A DNA stretch of 64,000 nt from NCBI RefSeq assembly GCF_003589595.1, contig NW_020654422.1, positions 20,724,769 to 20,788,768 on the forward strand, read 5' to 3'. This DNA comes from Hyposmocoma kahamanoa (Eukaryota; Arthropoda; Insecta; Lepidoptera; Cosmopterigidae). The notes under the pieces are model-generated. The model was not told the origin of the DNA. It saw nothing but the letters and a program-made list of their open reading frames with translations, and made no database searches. Shown here one piece after another: positions 11,131-21,367 of the stretch; position 1 is the first letter of the stretch, and each line of letters starts with the position of its first letter. A program made the position numbers and the translations under genes.

Positions 11131-11455
11131 CAACCCTCTGTAAGTCCCACTGCTGGGCACGGGTCTCCTCTGCAGTATATTTTATCACGTCAACCAGTAC
11201 CCTTACGCTTCAAGATTGGAACGCAGTAATGCTCACATTACTGCTTGGCGGCAGAAATAGGTAAGGCCGTACTTCCCTGGACGAATTCTTTCAAAATTAA
11301 GTCTATTGCTACTAAAAATAAGGATAAAAACTTCACACGTTTTCCAGTGGCTGTAAACCTTCTTTGACATAACTTAGAAATGAAAGTCCTAGGTACATGC
11401 TGTCACTGGAATTCGAACCAACAACCTCTCAATTGACGACTAATGTTAATATTAC
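11131..11455 (-). mobile_element. family B SINE interrupted by a family A insertion
   Basis: Family B is recognised at 11139-11174 (AGTCCCACTGCTGGGCACGG) and resumes at about 11335-11455 with a coding-strand-like TTCGAACCAAC box. Between them (11189-11330) lies a family A piece: CCAGTACCCTTACGCTTCAA, ATTACTGCTTGGCGGCAGAA, TCCCTGGACGAATTC. Family A therefore landed in an existing family B copy. Confidence 0.55.
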
Positions 11456-11460
11456 CGTAT

Positions 11461-11941
11461 TCTTATGACTTTTTTTTTGTATAATTACAACTTTTGTCAT
11501 GCAATAAAAAGGAATTTCGTTCATCCATTCATATGTTATAATTCAAACGAAATCGGTTGGAACAAAAGAACTATAAAGTTAAACAGACATTAACCAAATG
11601 GTATCAAATAGAACCACATTGCGTCGTCACACATGAGCACAGCTAACCCCATTGCATTAGCGCAGTAAACTCGACAATAACTTTATTCTGAGCCCTACAG
11701 ATCTCGCGTGTATAATTTGATTAGACTACATAATATTCATTCGATATTTTGAGGTCCTTTTTAATATGTTAGCATCAGTTACGTACACAATACTAGGGCT
11801 TTCATTCTGGGAATTGGAAAGTTCTCGAATTTTCGACAATGTCTTGGCATTTTAGTCTCGGGACTGATGTACTTAGTCTCGGTAAAATAGAAACTTTTGA
11901 GACATAAATCACTTATTAAACAGTGTATTAAATAATTCTAA
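11461..11941. other. no gene; short shared repeat K
   Basis: At 11638-11697 a segment with AACCCCATTGCATTAGCG and AGTAAACTCGACAATAACTT matches 16068-16112. Nothing else is recognised. Confidence 0.4.
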
Positions 11942-12165
11942 CTTTTTAGTTCGTAGAATTACATCGATTTACCAAGTTTTATTGAAATCGGTTACCAGAA
12001 AGTGCGCGAAACCGTAATAATTGGAAGCAATACTGAGGTACCCTCTGCAAGAAAAAAGAACCATCAAAATCGGTTCACAATTGTCGGAGATATCGCGTAA
12101 CAAAGATACAAAAAAAAACAGAGTCGAGTTGAGAACGTCCTCCATTTTTTGAAGGCGGTTATAAA
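11942..12165 (-). repeat. family F repeat
   Basis: Nearly full-length. It has AAGTTTTATTGAAATCGG, GAAAGTGCGCGAAACCG, TGAGGTACCCTC, GAGATATCGCGTAACA and the terminal TTTTTTGAAGGCGGTTA. It runs straight into a family M internal fragment (12160-12237: GAGCTAGTTCTGG, ACATGAAGTAATTTTTTT). Confidence 0.65.
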
Positions 12166-12524
12166 TGAGATAAGCATTTTCTGAGCTAGTTCTGGACAAG
12201 CCAATCATTAATAAAAAACATGAAGTAATTTTTTTAGTTAGTTAAACATGGCACACGACACTGAAGAGGAAAAAATGTGGTATACAACTTACTAATGATC
12301 TGGTCTCAAGCCAGCAAATACCCTGTACTACGATTACCAGAGCAATGAATTGAAATTCGAGACTCTACCCAGAACAATACTCCAGGCCTCATTTGGAGGC
12401 TCCTTTAGGGATATCACAATGTAACTTCGAGATTATATATTACAGAAAAAACTTAAGGATTTTGGTCGAATACGATCGTTTAATATTTGGTAGCCATATC
12501 GCCTATCAAGCAGAGGCAGTGGCT

Positions 12525-12700
12525 TTGACCATGAGCTCTCCGGTGAAGAAATATATCACAATGAAACCTGCATGGCGAAGAAGGTTCATAAACATCGGAA
12601 AACGAGTGAACTCCCCAACCCACATTGGGCTGGCGTCGTGTAGTATAAGAGACCCGTGCACAGCAGTAGAACGTATAAATCGGTTGATGATGACGATTGT
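12525..12700 (+). mobile_element. tRNA-derived SINE fragment, family B
   Basis: Contains GTGAAGAAATATATCACAAT, AAACCTGCATGG, AACCCACATTGGGCTGGCG and CCCGTGCACAGCAGTAGAAC, ending in TTGATGATGACGAT. It is read opposite to the tRNA-like promoter orientation seen at 37.4-37.6 kb. Confidence 0.55.
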
Positions 12701-12702
12701 TT

Positions 12703-13140
12703 ACGAGGCCTGTGTTTATATAAAACAAAATCCAGGCCACTTTAATATAGTGAAAACCAGACATCCCAGGAAAACAAGGAACAAAATAGAAATACGGCCA
12801 TAACAACGCCCCACCTTGGAATTTTACAATAGAACGATGTTTATATTGGCACCTAAATTATTTAATAAAATACCAGATGCAGTTAAAGAACTAAATTGTA
12901 GGCAATTTAAAATAAAATTACATAATTTGTTAGTTACACAATGCTACTACAATATAAATGATTTTTTAATAGATAACATAAAATGTAAAATTTAACCACT
13001 GTGCGTGATTGAAATAAGAATTGTGTAAAATATTCGCATGCCAAGTTTTGGTCAAATGTACGATCTAATAATAATATACTATAACACCATTGTAAACTAC
13101 ATTTTTCAGAGAATAAATATCTTGTATTCTTGTATTCTTG
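12703..13140 (+). pseudogene. LINE reverse transcriptase C-terminus and 3' end (Jockey/CR1-like)
   Basis: The frame at 12703-12804 ends ...RNKIEIRP with a stop and then continues in the same frame as QRPTLEFYNRTMFILAPKL, followed by FNKIPDAVKELNCRQFKIKL, to a stop near 12993. The string LFNKIPxxVKxL-x-xFKxxL is the usual last ~50 residues of Jockey/CR1-type reverse transcriptases. About 145 bp of 3' UTR follows, with a tail made of TTGTATTC repeats at 13125-13140. No catalytic region is present, so this is a 5'-truncated dead insertion. The in-frame UAA at 12802-12804 is the only break I see. Confidence 0.7.
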
Positions 13141-13211
13141 TTTAAAAATGGCAACAATGGCAGCCGCGGTGCAAGGGTTAGTCAGAACTTTTTACACGGA
13201 CGCAACTTATT

Positions 13212-13515
13212 TTAGTAACAGTAGATCTCTTTGTGAAAGAGTTTATCCAGGGAAGAACTGCCTTACCTATTTCTGCCGCCAAGCAGTAATGTCAGCATAA
13301 CTGCTTTCCGGTTTTGAAAGGTCTGGGTGCTGGTGAAATTACAGGTACATGGGACTTGTCAACTTATGTCTCAGGGTGACGGGCGCAGCGGCAGTGCCTC
13401 TCCGATCTTTGCGTTTTAAAGCTTTGGAGTGACACGGCAACTGTTATGGACAGGCGTGTCACTTGCTACCAGGCCCATGACTTGTTCATCCCGTCACTTG
13501 GTATTATAAAAAAAA
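13212..13515 (+). mobile_element. family A, near full length
   Basis: All landmarks are present in order, from AGTAACAGTAGATCTCTTTG to CTTGGTATTATAAAAAA. A good copy for deriving a consensus. Confidence 0.8.
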
Positions 13516-13867
13516 TATTATTTATTTTAAAAGTGTATTGACGCTGATGTGTTACTAAAATGATATCCTGATTTGTTCAAAAGTGAAATAAACTATGTAC
13601 CATACGAATAATGGTACCTGTTTTAATCGTGATTATGTCAACAGTCTAGAAATTTCCTGATGACGGAGCGTTACTTAAAGTTTTGGCAAAAATTAATTAT
13701 TTACCTTACAATGTAGAACTTTCCACATATGAAACCAAATTATCGGAACTCAAAATTGTAGAATACAGAATTCATGATTGAAAATGTTGTAAATGCTGAA
13801 TGCGAATAGTGCGATTATTGTTATTTATACATATTACTTAGTTCTCCATTTATAAAATAGAATAAAT
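13516..13867. other. no gene recognised
   Basis: AT-rich. Nothing recognised. Confidence 0.4.
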
Positions 13868-13974
13868 CGCACTGTTAATATTATAGAGTATTAACTCAAA
13901 AAGTGTACTTTTTCAGAATCGATAAACCAATGACTCACTTCCTCTGAATGATTATTAAAATTTAAGTATAGGTT

Positions 13975-14261
13975 CATTGACTTACAAATAAATGGACGAC
14001 GGGTCTAATACAAAAACCACGAAAAAAAATGTCTCAAGTCAACCTATTTAAACGTAGTGACATGTAAAGGAATATGAAAAAGCTAAAACGTTGAATTTAA
14101 ATTGTAATGTCATCGCAGTACTGTCTAATTTTGGTTGCTTCGCTGTCAGTCGAACAAACGAAGACTAAAGCGTGCATGACGCTCTGTATACGATTTTAAC
14201 GCCCTATAAGTTCGGACACTTTTTAGCGCGGGCCCGACGTCCATATAATTGTAAGTCAATG
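13975..14261 (+). mobile_element. hAT-like MITE, family G, copy 1
   Basis: 287 bp with terminal inverted repeats CATTGACTTACAAATAAATG / CATATAATTGTAAGTCAATG. It is flanked by 8-bp target duplications TATAGGTT (13967-13974) and TATAGGTG (14262-14269), with one mismatch. The 8-bp duplication and C-A-N-N-G ends point to the hAT superfamily. It has no coding capacity. Confidence 0.8.
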
Positions 14262-14399
14262 TATAGGTGAAAGTTTGTTACAGACATCTCATCAATTTCC
14301 TACTTGCCAAGTATGTTTTTAAATAAAAGGCATAATATAATTTCATATTTCTGAATGACTGTCTAGAACTAGCTCACAAAAAGTTTATCACGTGTTCAG

Positions 14400-14735
14400 T
14401 TATCATTTTCATTCATTTCAACCAGTTTGTACCGACAGTTGAGCATAGGACCATCTCTCAATTGCGCCATTCTTTCCGGTTCCTTGAGAGACCTGTCTAA
14501 TGGTTCCTAACTATGGCCTTGATGTCATGATTCCATCGGGCGGGTGGTCTGCCTGTTGGTCTTTTTGCATCTCTTGGCAACCGTTCAGTAACGGCTTTCG
14601 TCCATCTTCCATCGTCCCTTCTAGCCAAGTGCCCCGCCCACCTCCACTTGGTTGAAGCTTGGCTATCCTCGTATCCACGTCTACTACCTTTACGTACGCT
14701 TGTACGCTCCATACATGTTGAGTTAAGTATATATT
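14400..14735 (-). pseudogene. LINE reverse transcriptase C-terminus (RTE-like)
   Basis: An unbroken 71-codon frame on the minus strand (14497-14712) includes KWRWAGHLARRDDGRW, then LPRDAKRPTGRPPARW and ending KAIVRNH. The W-x-W-x-GH-x-xR and GRPP-x-RW strings mark the C-terminal tail of insect RTE/Jockey-type reverse transcriptases, after the polymerase domain. The catalytic part is absent. About 100 bp of 3' UTR-like sequence follows to 14400. The insertion lies inside the family M element. Confidence 0.7.
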
Positions 14736-14904
14736 ATCTTTTAATTATTACTTACAATTTTCTAACGACGGTTTTGTGTAGAGAATCAAACATTACGTTC
14801 GTAGTATATTCTTGGATTTCACATATTTTGAGTTACAACATCATAGTAATAACTGCGTGATATATATGGGTTTCATTCGTATTTTTCTTTAGAAATCGAT
14901 TATT

Positions 14905-15098
14905 GTTCGAGTTCTTAGGTTTTTGCGATTGTTACACATAGGAATTGAAACTATTTTTCCTGATTTAAATCGCGTATATATGTTTTTTCAAACAAACCGA
15001 CGTTTCTGGCCCTTTACAGGTCCCGTGGTCACGGTTGACTGTGGTGGTACAGTCTTCGACCAGTTATGTCTAATATTAATGCAAACCACCCTATTTTT
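14905..15098 (-). repeat. Penelope terminal repeat, family P
   Basis: Nearly complete in reverse orientation: GAGTTCTTAGG, GATTTAAATCGCG, CAAACAAACCGACG, CTTTACAGGTCCCGTGGTC, then GACTGTGGTGG and TTATGTCTAATATTAATGC. The core GAAACGTC is changed to AGAAACGTC with one substitution upstream. Confidence 0.75.
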
Positions 15099-15710
15099 TC
15101 ACTATAGTCGATTGTTGTTGTTCTCAATTCCCCAATTTTGATTTACGACAGCATTTAGTTTCGTATGCGATTTGTACTGCATTAGACTGATATAGAACAT
15201 TTATTAAATTGCATTTACATTACATTTATATAGTTTAACAATTACACAGCTAAAGGCACTAAATGCTGGTATAATCTTGTAAAATATTCGACAGGGAATC
15301 CGTGTTAAATTTGAACGCACGCGTCAAAAGCATCACATGGCTTGAACACAGAGTAACAAAATTATCAGTACATTAATTTGTACTGAAATTTTCGTGGAAT
15401 CATTCAGTTGTAAGAGAAAGCATAAATTTATGAATTGTTCACTAGGTTTTACTGTTGGGCAAGCTCGATGGCCAGAAGTTTGCTCTGAAAAATTAACTTT
15501 TCTAAATTGATTACAGTCTGGTGATTTTGAGTAGATAATTATTGTATATACAGTGAGTTGTTATTGTTGACGCTTTCCAATAAAAAAATTATCAAAACAA
15601 AATATTTTCTTTGTTATTTATTCACTTAAGTATTCTCTTGAAAAAAAAACAGTAAGTTTTTTTCTAACATAACTAAAATAAATATTAAGACTATTTTAAT
15701 GAATTTAAGA
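15099..15710. other. no gene recognised
   Basis: AT-rich, with several A/T runs. Nothing recognised. Confidence 0.4.
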
Positions 15711-16010
15711 CACCCTTGGTGGCGTAATGGTTTACATTGTAGGCACTGGATGTGGAGGCCCCAGGTTCGATACCCGATGGATATTTTTTTCTAAATTGGA
15801 TTTAGTCTGGGTGTTCTGTGGCTCTAGTTTGTGACCTGGGGCCTTACCATGAACTCTTATTACGATTCCGTTTAGGACCTAAAACGTATCGTTGTGAGAC
15901 AGCGCTACATGAAGTGTATATCACCATTCCGCTTTTTTGTCATTACGAACCTATATTAAAGTGTAATAAGAGTTCATGGTAAGGCCCCTGGTAACTAGTG
16001 TCATTGTATA
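15711..16010 (+). mobile_element. tRNA-derived SINE, family E, with nested MITE
   Basis: The tRNA-like head has an A-box TGGCGTAATGG and a B-box GGTTCGATACC spaced about 35 bp apart. The family E body follows (CTAAATTGGATTTAGTCTGG, GTGTTCTGTGG). A MITE interrupts it at 15840-15986. Confidence 0.65.
15840..15986. mobile_element. MITE inside family E SINE
   Basis: 147 bp with 24-bp inverted ends, GGCCTTACCATGAACTCTTA and its complement TAAGAGTTCATGGTAAGGCC. CCTGG flanks both sides (15835-15839 and 15987-15991), read as a 5-bp target duplication. Removing one copy restores a plausible GTGACCTGGTAAC in the SINE. The superfamily is not clear; 5-bp GC-rich duplications are typical of Transib. Confidence 0.6.
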
Positions 16011-16734
16011 TATCGTTGATAGTTTCTCAATAAGTTGTCACACGACTTCAATTAGTCTGTGACCAGTTAACCCCAACGCATTAGTGCAATAAACTCAACA
16101 ATAACTTAATTTCGAGCAATAGAGGGTCCCTCGGTGTAGGTACAGATGTATGTATGGGGATGACAACGTCTATAGGGATGCGATGATCGATCGGGTTATT
16201 TTGTCTGTCTGTCAGTTTTGTTGTTATGCTAATAAAAGTTATATAATGTGAACAAGGACATAATATTGTCAAAAACTTTATAAATACGTCATATCTACAT
16301 GTAGTACCCTTTATTGTCGCTTTCATTACGCGGTATCTACTTCAATTTAGTTACTTTTAAAATCAGACTGTTTAAAGTTCAAATGATTATTTGAGTTTGC
16401 CTTTGACACCATCTTTATTTAGATGTTCACACAATTATAAAGAAAATAAAAGTAATGCGACAGCTGGGCTTACTTAAATCGATTCTTTATCCACAGATAT
16501 TGTTACATCATAGAATCGATAATCGGCCATCTTGTCCAATCGAGTATTTAGTGTCAACAATACGAGTGCGACTGGCTTGTACGGCTTTCGTGTTGTGTTT
16601 CTAGAATTCCACGTAGGGATCCAAAGAGCTATAGACCAAGTTATCGCTTAATTTTTTCGATATCAATTCAGGAACACTGAAATGTGGAGAAGAAATAAAA
16701 AAAAAAAGAAAAAATAATTAATCTGATCCACATA
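16011..16734. other. no gene; repeat K
   Basis: Repeat K at 16068-16112 (second copy of the 11.6-kb sequence). Otherwise nothing recognised. Confidence 0.4.
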
Positions 16735-16925
16735 GCCAAGGTGGAAGTGGACAGACCATATTATTATGTGCCGTAGACAAGACCACAGACGCGTGCTTGA
16801 GTGGAGACCAAAAAAGAAGAGAAGAACACACCTCCACCACCTCGTCAGGGTGGTGAGAGAGTCAATCAAAAGACTGGAAGAAATGGCGTGCATTGGAAGA
16901 GACCTTTATTCAGCATTAGATGGAT
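16735..16925 (+). pseudogene. LINE C-terminal fragment (RTE-like)
   Basis: The frame from 16766 reads MCRRQDHRRVLEWRPKKKRR followed by HLVRVVRESIKRLEEMACIG and RDLYSAL. It matches in outline the LEWRPR..GRR and late Trp/Cys tail seen at 30.2 kb. The start is a chance ATG. Only the final ~60 residues of a reverse transcriptase are represented. Confidence 0.5.
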
Positions 16926-17871
16926 ATTTTTTTAATTTAATTTTATGTTCTTGTTTGGTGTTACTGTTGTTTGTATAATATATTATTCTATTCTTATTAT
17001 TAGAAAAAAACGGTTTTGAAGAGTCAGGCTTCTCGTCACTATGTATGTTAACTAGTTCATGTTAACGTAACCATTCTATGTGAGAAATGCTTTAGGTACT
17101 GGAGAACTACGGTAATCATGCAATCTCTCAAATTTCTAGGTTTATGTTAAGTTACATTGAATGTTGCAAACTAACATTGTAAAACAAATTTTAAACGAAA
17201 ATATTATAATTTTGAAAGAATTTCAAAAACGCATACGGCAACAGTGTCGCGGCCGCGGACGTCACATGCAAATGCTGTGGCGAAAAATAAGAAAACGCTG
17301 CATTTTATTTCCTCCCCCAGATTTTATTATTACGTTTTCGACGTGCTCTTGACACTATACTGATTGTGTTGCCGGTTGTAAAAATTCCGAACGTATAAGG
17401 TATTTTTCGCGAAGGGTGTTTTGTGCTGAGTTTTATTTGTCTTATTGTCAACTATGTTATTGCATTTGTCAAAACGCTGAGTAGTGGTGCAGAATGTTAT
17501 TTTATGAAGAAACTTTATAGCGATCCAGAGTTCTTTTGAAGGAATACTAAGTAAGGAAAGTAGAAACGTGAAGCAAACTAATAGGGTACCTATTAGAGTT
17601 AAATTTAAACGTTGTCAACGCACATGAACGTGGTGAAGCTAGATATGAAGTTCTTCTATCAAAGTAAACGTGCTACTAACTAAATAAACGTTTGAAACTG
17701 ACATCGGAGATAGGTAGATAATTTCTCTCCGTCTCTTTTTAGCAAAGTGTAACGACATTCACAACCCGCCACGTTGGCCAGCCTGCAGCAATCCTTCGCT
17801 ATGTCATTTCCACTACCACCGTGTAATGCCAGTGGCAACTTTTTTTTTAGGTTAACGCAATATACAAAAAG
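16926..17871. other. no gene recognised
   Basis: 17245-17275 holds a small CpG-rich patch (GCGGCCGCGGACGTCAC) next to ATGCAAAT. Nothing coding is recognised. Confidence 0.35.
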
Positions 17872-18020
17872 TAACTAAGCCTCATGTGCCTGTAACTTCA
17901 TCAGCAATTCCTTTCTTCAGAATCGAGACATTGCTACGTTGCGGCAGCAGAAATAGATATGGTGGCAGTACTTCCCAGAACAAACTCGTTCACAAGGAGC
18001 TCTATTGCTACTAAATGTAC
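17872..18020 (-). mobile_element. family A fragment
   Basis: The 5' half only, in reverse: CATGTGCCTGTAACTTCATC, GCAGCAGAAATAG, TCACAAGGAGCTCTATTGCT. Confidence 0.65.
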
Positions 18021-18514
18021 GCAACGCCACGAGCTGGCTGTGTGATGCCAAAAATGGTAATGCAACGCTAGGCATTCTGTACGGGTCTTACGATATAATT
18101 TTAGAAAACAATTGTCAACTCGTTCAATAAAATACTTTTGTTGATGTCATAGTCTTATTTGCCGCCATCTTGTTTTAAAATGCTATTATGTTATTTTTAG
18201 ACGCTATCAACTTTATAGCGCTTGTAACTATTTTAATTATGTCCTCTGTAAAACTGTATTTACGGTCTATTTTTAATGCAATATATATTATTTATTTCTG
18301 AAGACTGGTTAAATGTTTTATTAATAAACGTCACCTCAAACATCGATGTCGTCACATATATAATGCCTATACGGCCTTGGCTTTTTTATTACCTTTTGAT
18401 GGCACTAGTCGTTCTCCGTTATTACCTGTAAGAAAAAGAAAATTTTTATGATTATTGTAATCTTCGATAAATGCTATTTTGTAGTAGTTTACATGTACTT
18501 TTTTAATATATAAT
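18021..18514. other. no gene recognised
   Basis: AT-rich. Nothing recognised. Confidence 0.4.
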
Positions 18515-18800
18515 AGACACACACTTGGCCACAATCTCACCTGATATTAAGCGACGATGTGACCAACAATGAGACGCGTTTGCCTAAAAAATGCCTATTC
18601 ACTCTAACCTTGAATAGCCCCAAATTATACTTTTCGGGAAATACAGATGGCCGGTAGAGCATTCCATTCCTTTGCCGTACGCATCAGAAAGGAGGAAGCA
18701 AAGCGCTTAGTGCGAAGAGGTGGAATATCAACGACATAAGTGCTCCGGACCTTCTAGTCGACCGAAGGAGGAACGGTGATGATGTATTAAGTACTAATGA
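18515..18800 (-). pseudogene. LINE C-terminus, family J
   Basis: On the minus strand, SSPFLLRSTRRSGALMS and, after a frame change, RTKRFASSFLMRTAKEWNAL, then (second frame change) YNLGLFKVRVNRHFLGKR. The pattern WNALP...FP-x-xYNL-x-x-FK-x-RVN is the C-terminal hallmark of many lepidopteran Jockey/CR1-type reverse transcriptases. It ends in the 3' UTR motif AATATCAGGTGAGATTGTGG. Three copies occur in the window (others at 40.3 and 43.2 kb), all truncated in the same region. Confidence 0.65.
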
Positions 18801-18959
18801 TCTTCTATTACTAGGTAAAACTGTATTGTTTTTGATGGTAAAGTGAAAGAAGTACGGCGAAGTTGAAATACAAAATACTGAAAACGAAAATGAAACTTCG
18901 ACGAAAATTAAAACCCATCCAAAAGAGTAAAGCGCAAATGTGGACCCAAAAAACATCAT

Positions 18960-19345
18960 CATGATCCACAGCTTGATTTCACCCACTTTATACAGTAGGT
19001 TTAGGCCTCCCGAAATTTGTATGATCCACACGCGACGCGTACTATGTCGTCGACCCACCTAGCAACTGGGCGCCGGAAGCTTTTTTTGCACATCCTCTGC
19101 TACCAATCAGTCTTGCTTCACCTGTCATCACCTCCTTACTATGCGTGCCGCCCGATTCCATTTGAATTTCGTCATCTGAGTTCCAGCATGCTGGAATTTT
19201 CGTCTGTCGTCGGATCTCAACGTTCGGAACTCGATCTACAAAACTGATGTCGAGCAGGGCTCTTCGTGCAATTCTCAACTTGTATATGGTCTCTTGCGTG
19301 AGCGTCCATGTCCCGGCAGAACCAGAAACGGCAGAGCAGAAAACA
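18960..19345 (-). pseudogene. LINE reverse transcriptase C-terminal fragment
   Basis: On the minus strand, MRIARRALLDISFVDRVPNV and then EIRRQTKIPACW. This parallels RAMLGVSLIDRIPNEVIRQR at 30.1 kb in the same family. The later part (CAKKASGAQLLGGSTT) is frameshifted. It corresponds to the region after the thumb of an RTE/Jockey-type enzyme. No catalytic motif remains. Confidence 0.55.
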
Positions 19346-19347
19346 TT

Positions 19348-19490
19348 GAATTCTTAGGTTTTCGCAATTATTACACATAGGAAATGAAATTATTTTTCCG
19401 GATTTAAATCGCGTATATATGTTTTTTCAAACAAATCAATGTTTCGGGCTCTGTGGTTACATGGTCACGGTTGACTGTGGTGGCCAAGTA
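19348..19490 (-). repeat. Penelope terminal repeat, family P
   Basis: GAATTCTTAGGTTTTCGC, GATTTAAATCGCG and GGTCACGGTTGACTG are present. The GGGCCC core region is corrupted (GGGCTCTGTGG). A second fragment in the opposite orientation lies 60 bp away at 19549-19582 (CATACGCGATTAAAATCCGG, AAAAATAG), so the two form an inverted pair. Confidence 0.65.
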
Positions 19491-19617
19491 AAGCAAAAGG
19501 AAAGATATAACTGGTTGATTACTTTACCATAGACTTAGACTTTACATACGCGATTAAAATCCGGAAAAATAGTTTTATTTCTTATGCAGAACGCATTGAT
19601 TAAACAAGCGGGTCTTC

Positions 19618-19735
19618 AGACTCTCAGGTCTTCGCGATTTACATTCTGAATGGCACTACAACTGTTATGGATAGAAGTGTCGCTTACCATCAAACGATTG
19701 TACGACTGTATCCCATCACTTAATATAATAAAACA
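19618..19735 (+). mobile_element. family A 3' fragment
   Basis: The last ~110 bp: GGCACTACAACTGTTATGGA through ATCCCATCACTTAATATAAT. Confidence 0.65.
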
Positions 19736-20188
19736 GAAAAAAAACTTAAATAGACTATCTCAGCTCTGTATACTTAAGAAGTAGTTAATTGTAGTAAACA
19801 GGAAAACACTTCCTGGGAACGGACGCATCATTTACAGAAAGGGATCTAAATAATCGTAGTAACAAATGAACGAGTATATGATCGATTGTCGTCCCTTTCA
19901 TTATTTATTATGACAATAGATCTCCTCGTGTCCATAAATTTGCTATATTATTGTTTTGTTTACTGATAAGTGTTAATGTTTGTTTGTGAGAGAAATTGTG
20001 GTGTAATTGGAAAGGAATCTATTTTCGGACGTGATAAATGTCAAATCAATTCTGACTTTTTATCCCATAGTCACGGCTGACTGACTAAACGTTGGCTTGT
20101 TTCAAAAAATAGTTTCATTAACTCAAGAATTCAAACTGAAACTTAAATTTATTAATCTTATTTTATAGGTAAACAAATTACACTATAT
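19736..20188. other. no gene recognised
   Basis: AT-rich. No repeat identified. Confidence 0.4.
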
Positions 20189-21200
20189 TCTGTCTTTTTT
20201 AAAGACGGAGTAAAATGACATTTGTAGGGTTGCCAGTGGTCATAAAATTTTAAATAGAGTTTTATCGATAGATTGTAAAAGAAGGTAAACTTTTGCCATA
20301 AATAACTGAATAGTAAATGTTGCGACGTTCTAATGATTACTACTTGCGTTAATACCTTCTTTGTTCAGATTCTGACAGTTGGCCTACTAGTATCGAGAAA
20401 CATTTTTGTTCATACACATTTTAACAAGAATTGTCGGATGTGATTATCTATTTGGTTATATCTATTGAGTTAAAATGAAAAACTGTATTAGGAGGGGGTG
20501 TACAGGGTAGTAGAGATTCGCTCGGCTAGCTGGTGCCCCCGTACTACGTCCAGGAATCAAACGACGAAATTTGGTGAAAGAGACTTGATTTATTGTACAA
20601 CAACTTACAACAAGGCTTGTAAAATAAATGTGTCCAATAAAAGGGATTCGTTCCGTTGGATACAAGCTCGGCGCAGAGTCCGCGACAAGCACCAGCGGGC
20701 GCGAATATTACAAAACGATACTCACTCAGAGGAGTTCTCGTAACCTGTCCCGAAAGATGGGCGCGAGTTCGAGATGCTTCCGCTTAGTGAGGATAACCGT
20801 AGGAATGCAACCGTTGAATCGATCAATTTCGTACAAAATACTGGTGACAGGGAAAATCTTAACACCGCGATTCAGAAATTGCGTTTTCTATGCCAATGCC
20901 ATCTAGTGGTAAACTTTGGAACTGTTTTCACTAATATTGCCACAGTGATCGTGTAACAAAACTTTAAAATATGTCTCCTCTTTGTACAGTTTAAGTATTT
21001 AACTTTTGCTCTGTAATTGGATGAATAATAGGTGGAGGATGATTCAAATGAAAGAAGTTCGGATATTTGTTTCATAACCGTGACCAATATTCAGCCGATA
21101 GTCGATAGAATAATTAACGACTGCAATCACTAGCTGCTGGCAAGCGGACAACACTTTCATATAATGAACTGTCATTTTACTCCGCCTTCAAAAAGACAGA
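20189..21200. mobile_element. 1-kb element with terminal inverted repeats
   Basis: Left end TCTGTCTTTTTTAAAGACGG and AGTAAAATGACA (20189-20220). The right end is its complement TGTCATTTTACTCCGCC and TTCAAAAAGACAGA (21170-21200), with 2-3 differences. Weaker pairing continues inward (TTGCCAGTGG / CTGCTGGCAA). The inside has small overlapping frames of at most 92 codons and no recognisable transposase, so it is non-autonomous. A Y repeat at 20846-20912 (GGGAAAATCTTAACACCGCG, TGCCATCTAGTGG) recurs at 29565-29618. I found no convincing target duplication. Confidence 0.55.
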
Positions 21201-21234
21201 CTACAAATTTCGTCATATTGTTAAGAATCAATTA

Positions 21235-21340
21235 ATCATTCCTAAGGCAGATTCCCTTGAGAAGGATGAGTAAGAAAGTCTAGGGGTTGCTCTTTGTAAA
21301 TAAATATTTTGTACATATACTAACATTTACAATATTTATT
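21235..21340 (+). repeat. family L, LINE-tail-like
   Basis: Shares CAGATTCCC-TGAG, GAGTAAGAAAGT and AGGGGTTGCTCTTTGTAAAT with 28975-29070, and in reverse with 31758-31800. It is probably the 3' end of a LINE. Confidence 0.5.
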
Positions 21341-21367
21341 GTAATAAATCAATAGATTGAAATAACT

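Larger units (their letters stand above)
13868..14857. mobile_element. family M inverted-repeat element with two insertions
   Basis: The left end (CGCACTGTTAATATTATAGA, then TATTAACTCAAAAAGTG) mirrors the right end (TATTTTGAGTTACAACATC, ATAGTAATAACTGCG). Internal family M sequence (AGAACTAGCTCAC, GAGAATCAAACATTACG) lies between. The element is split by a family G MITE at 13975-14261 and by a LINE fragment at about 14400-14735. Without these it would be near the ~360 bp of the uninterrupted copy at 49629-49987. Confidence 0.6.

Noticed and set aside
12480..12806. 108-codon minus-strand frame
   Set aside because: Shadow of the plus-strand LINE C-terminus and the family B SINE.
20462..20743. 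Possible LTR/primer-binding site (TGGTGCCCCCGTAC) and overlapping frames
   Set aside because: No matching second LTR or polypurine tract. The region lies inside the 1-kb inverted-repeat element.
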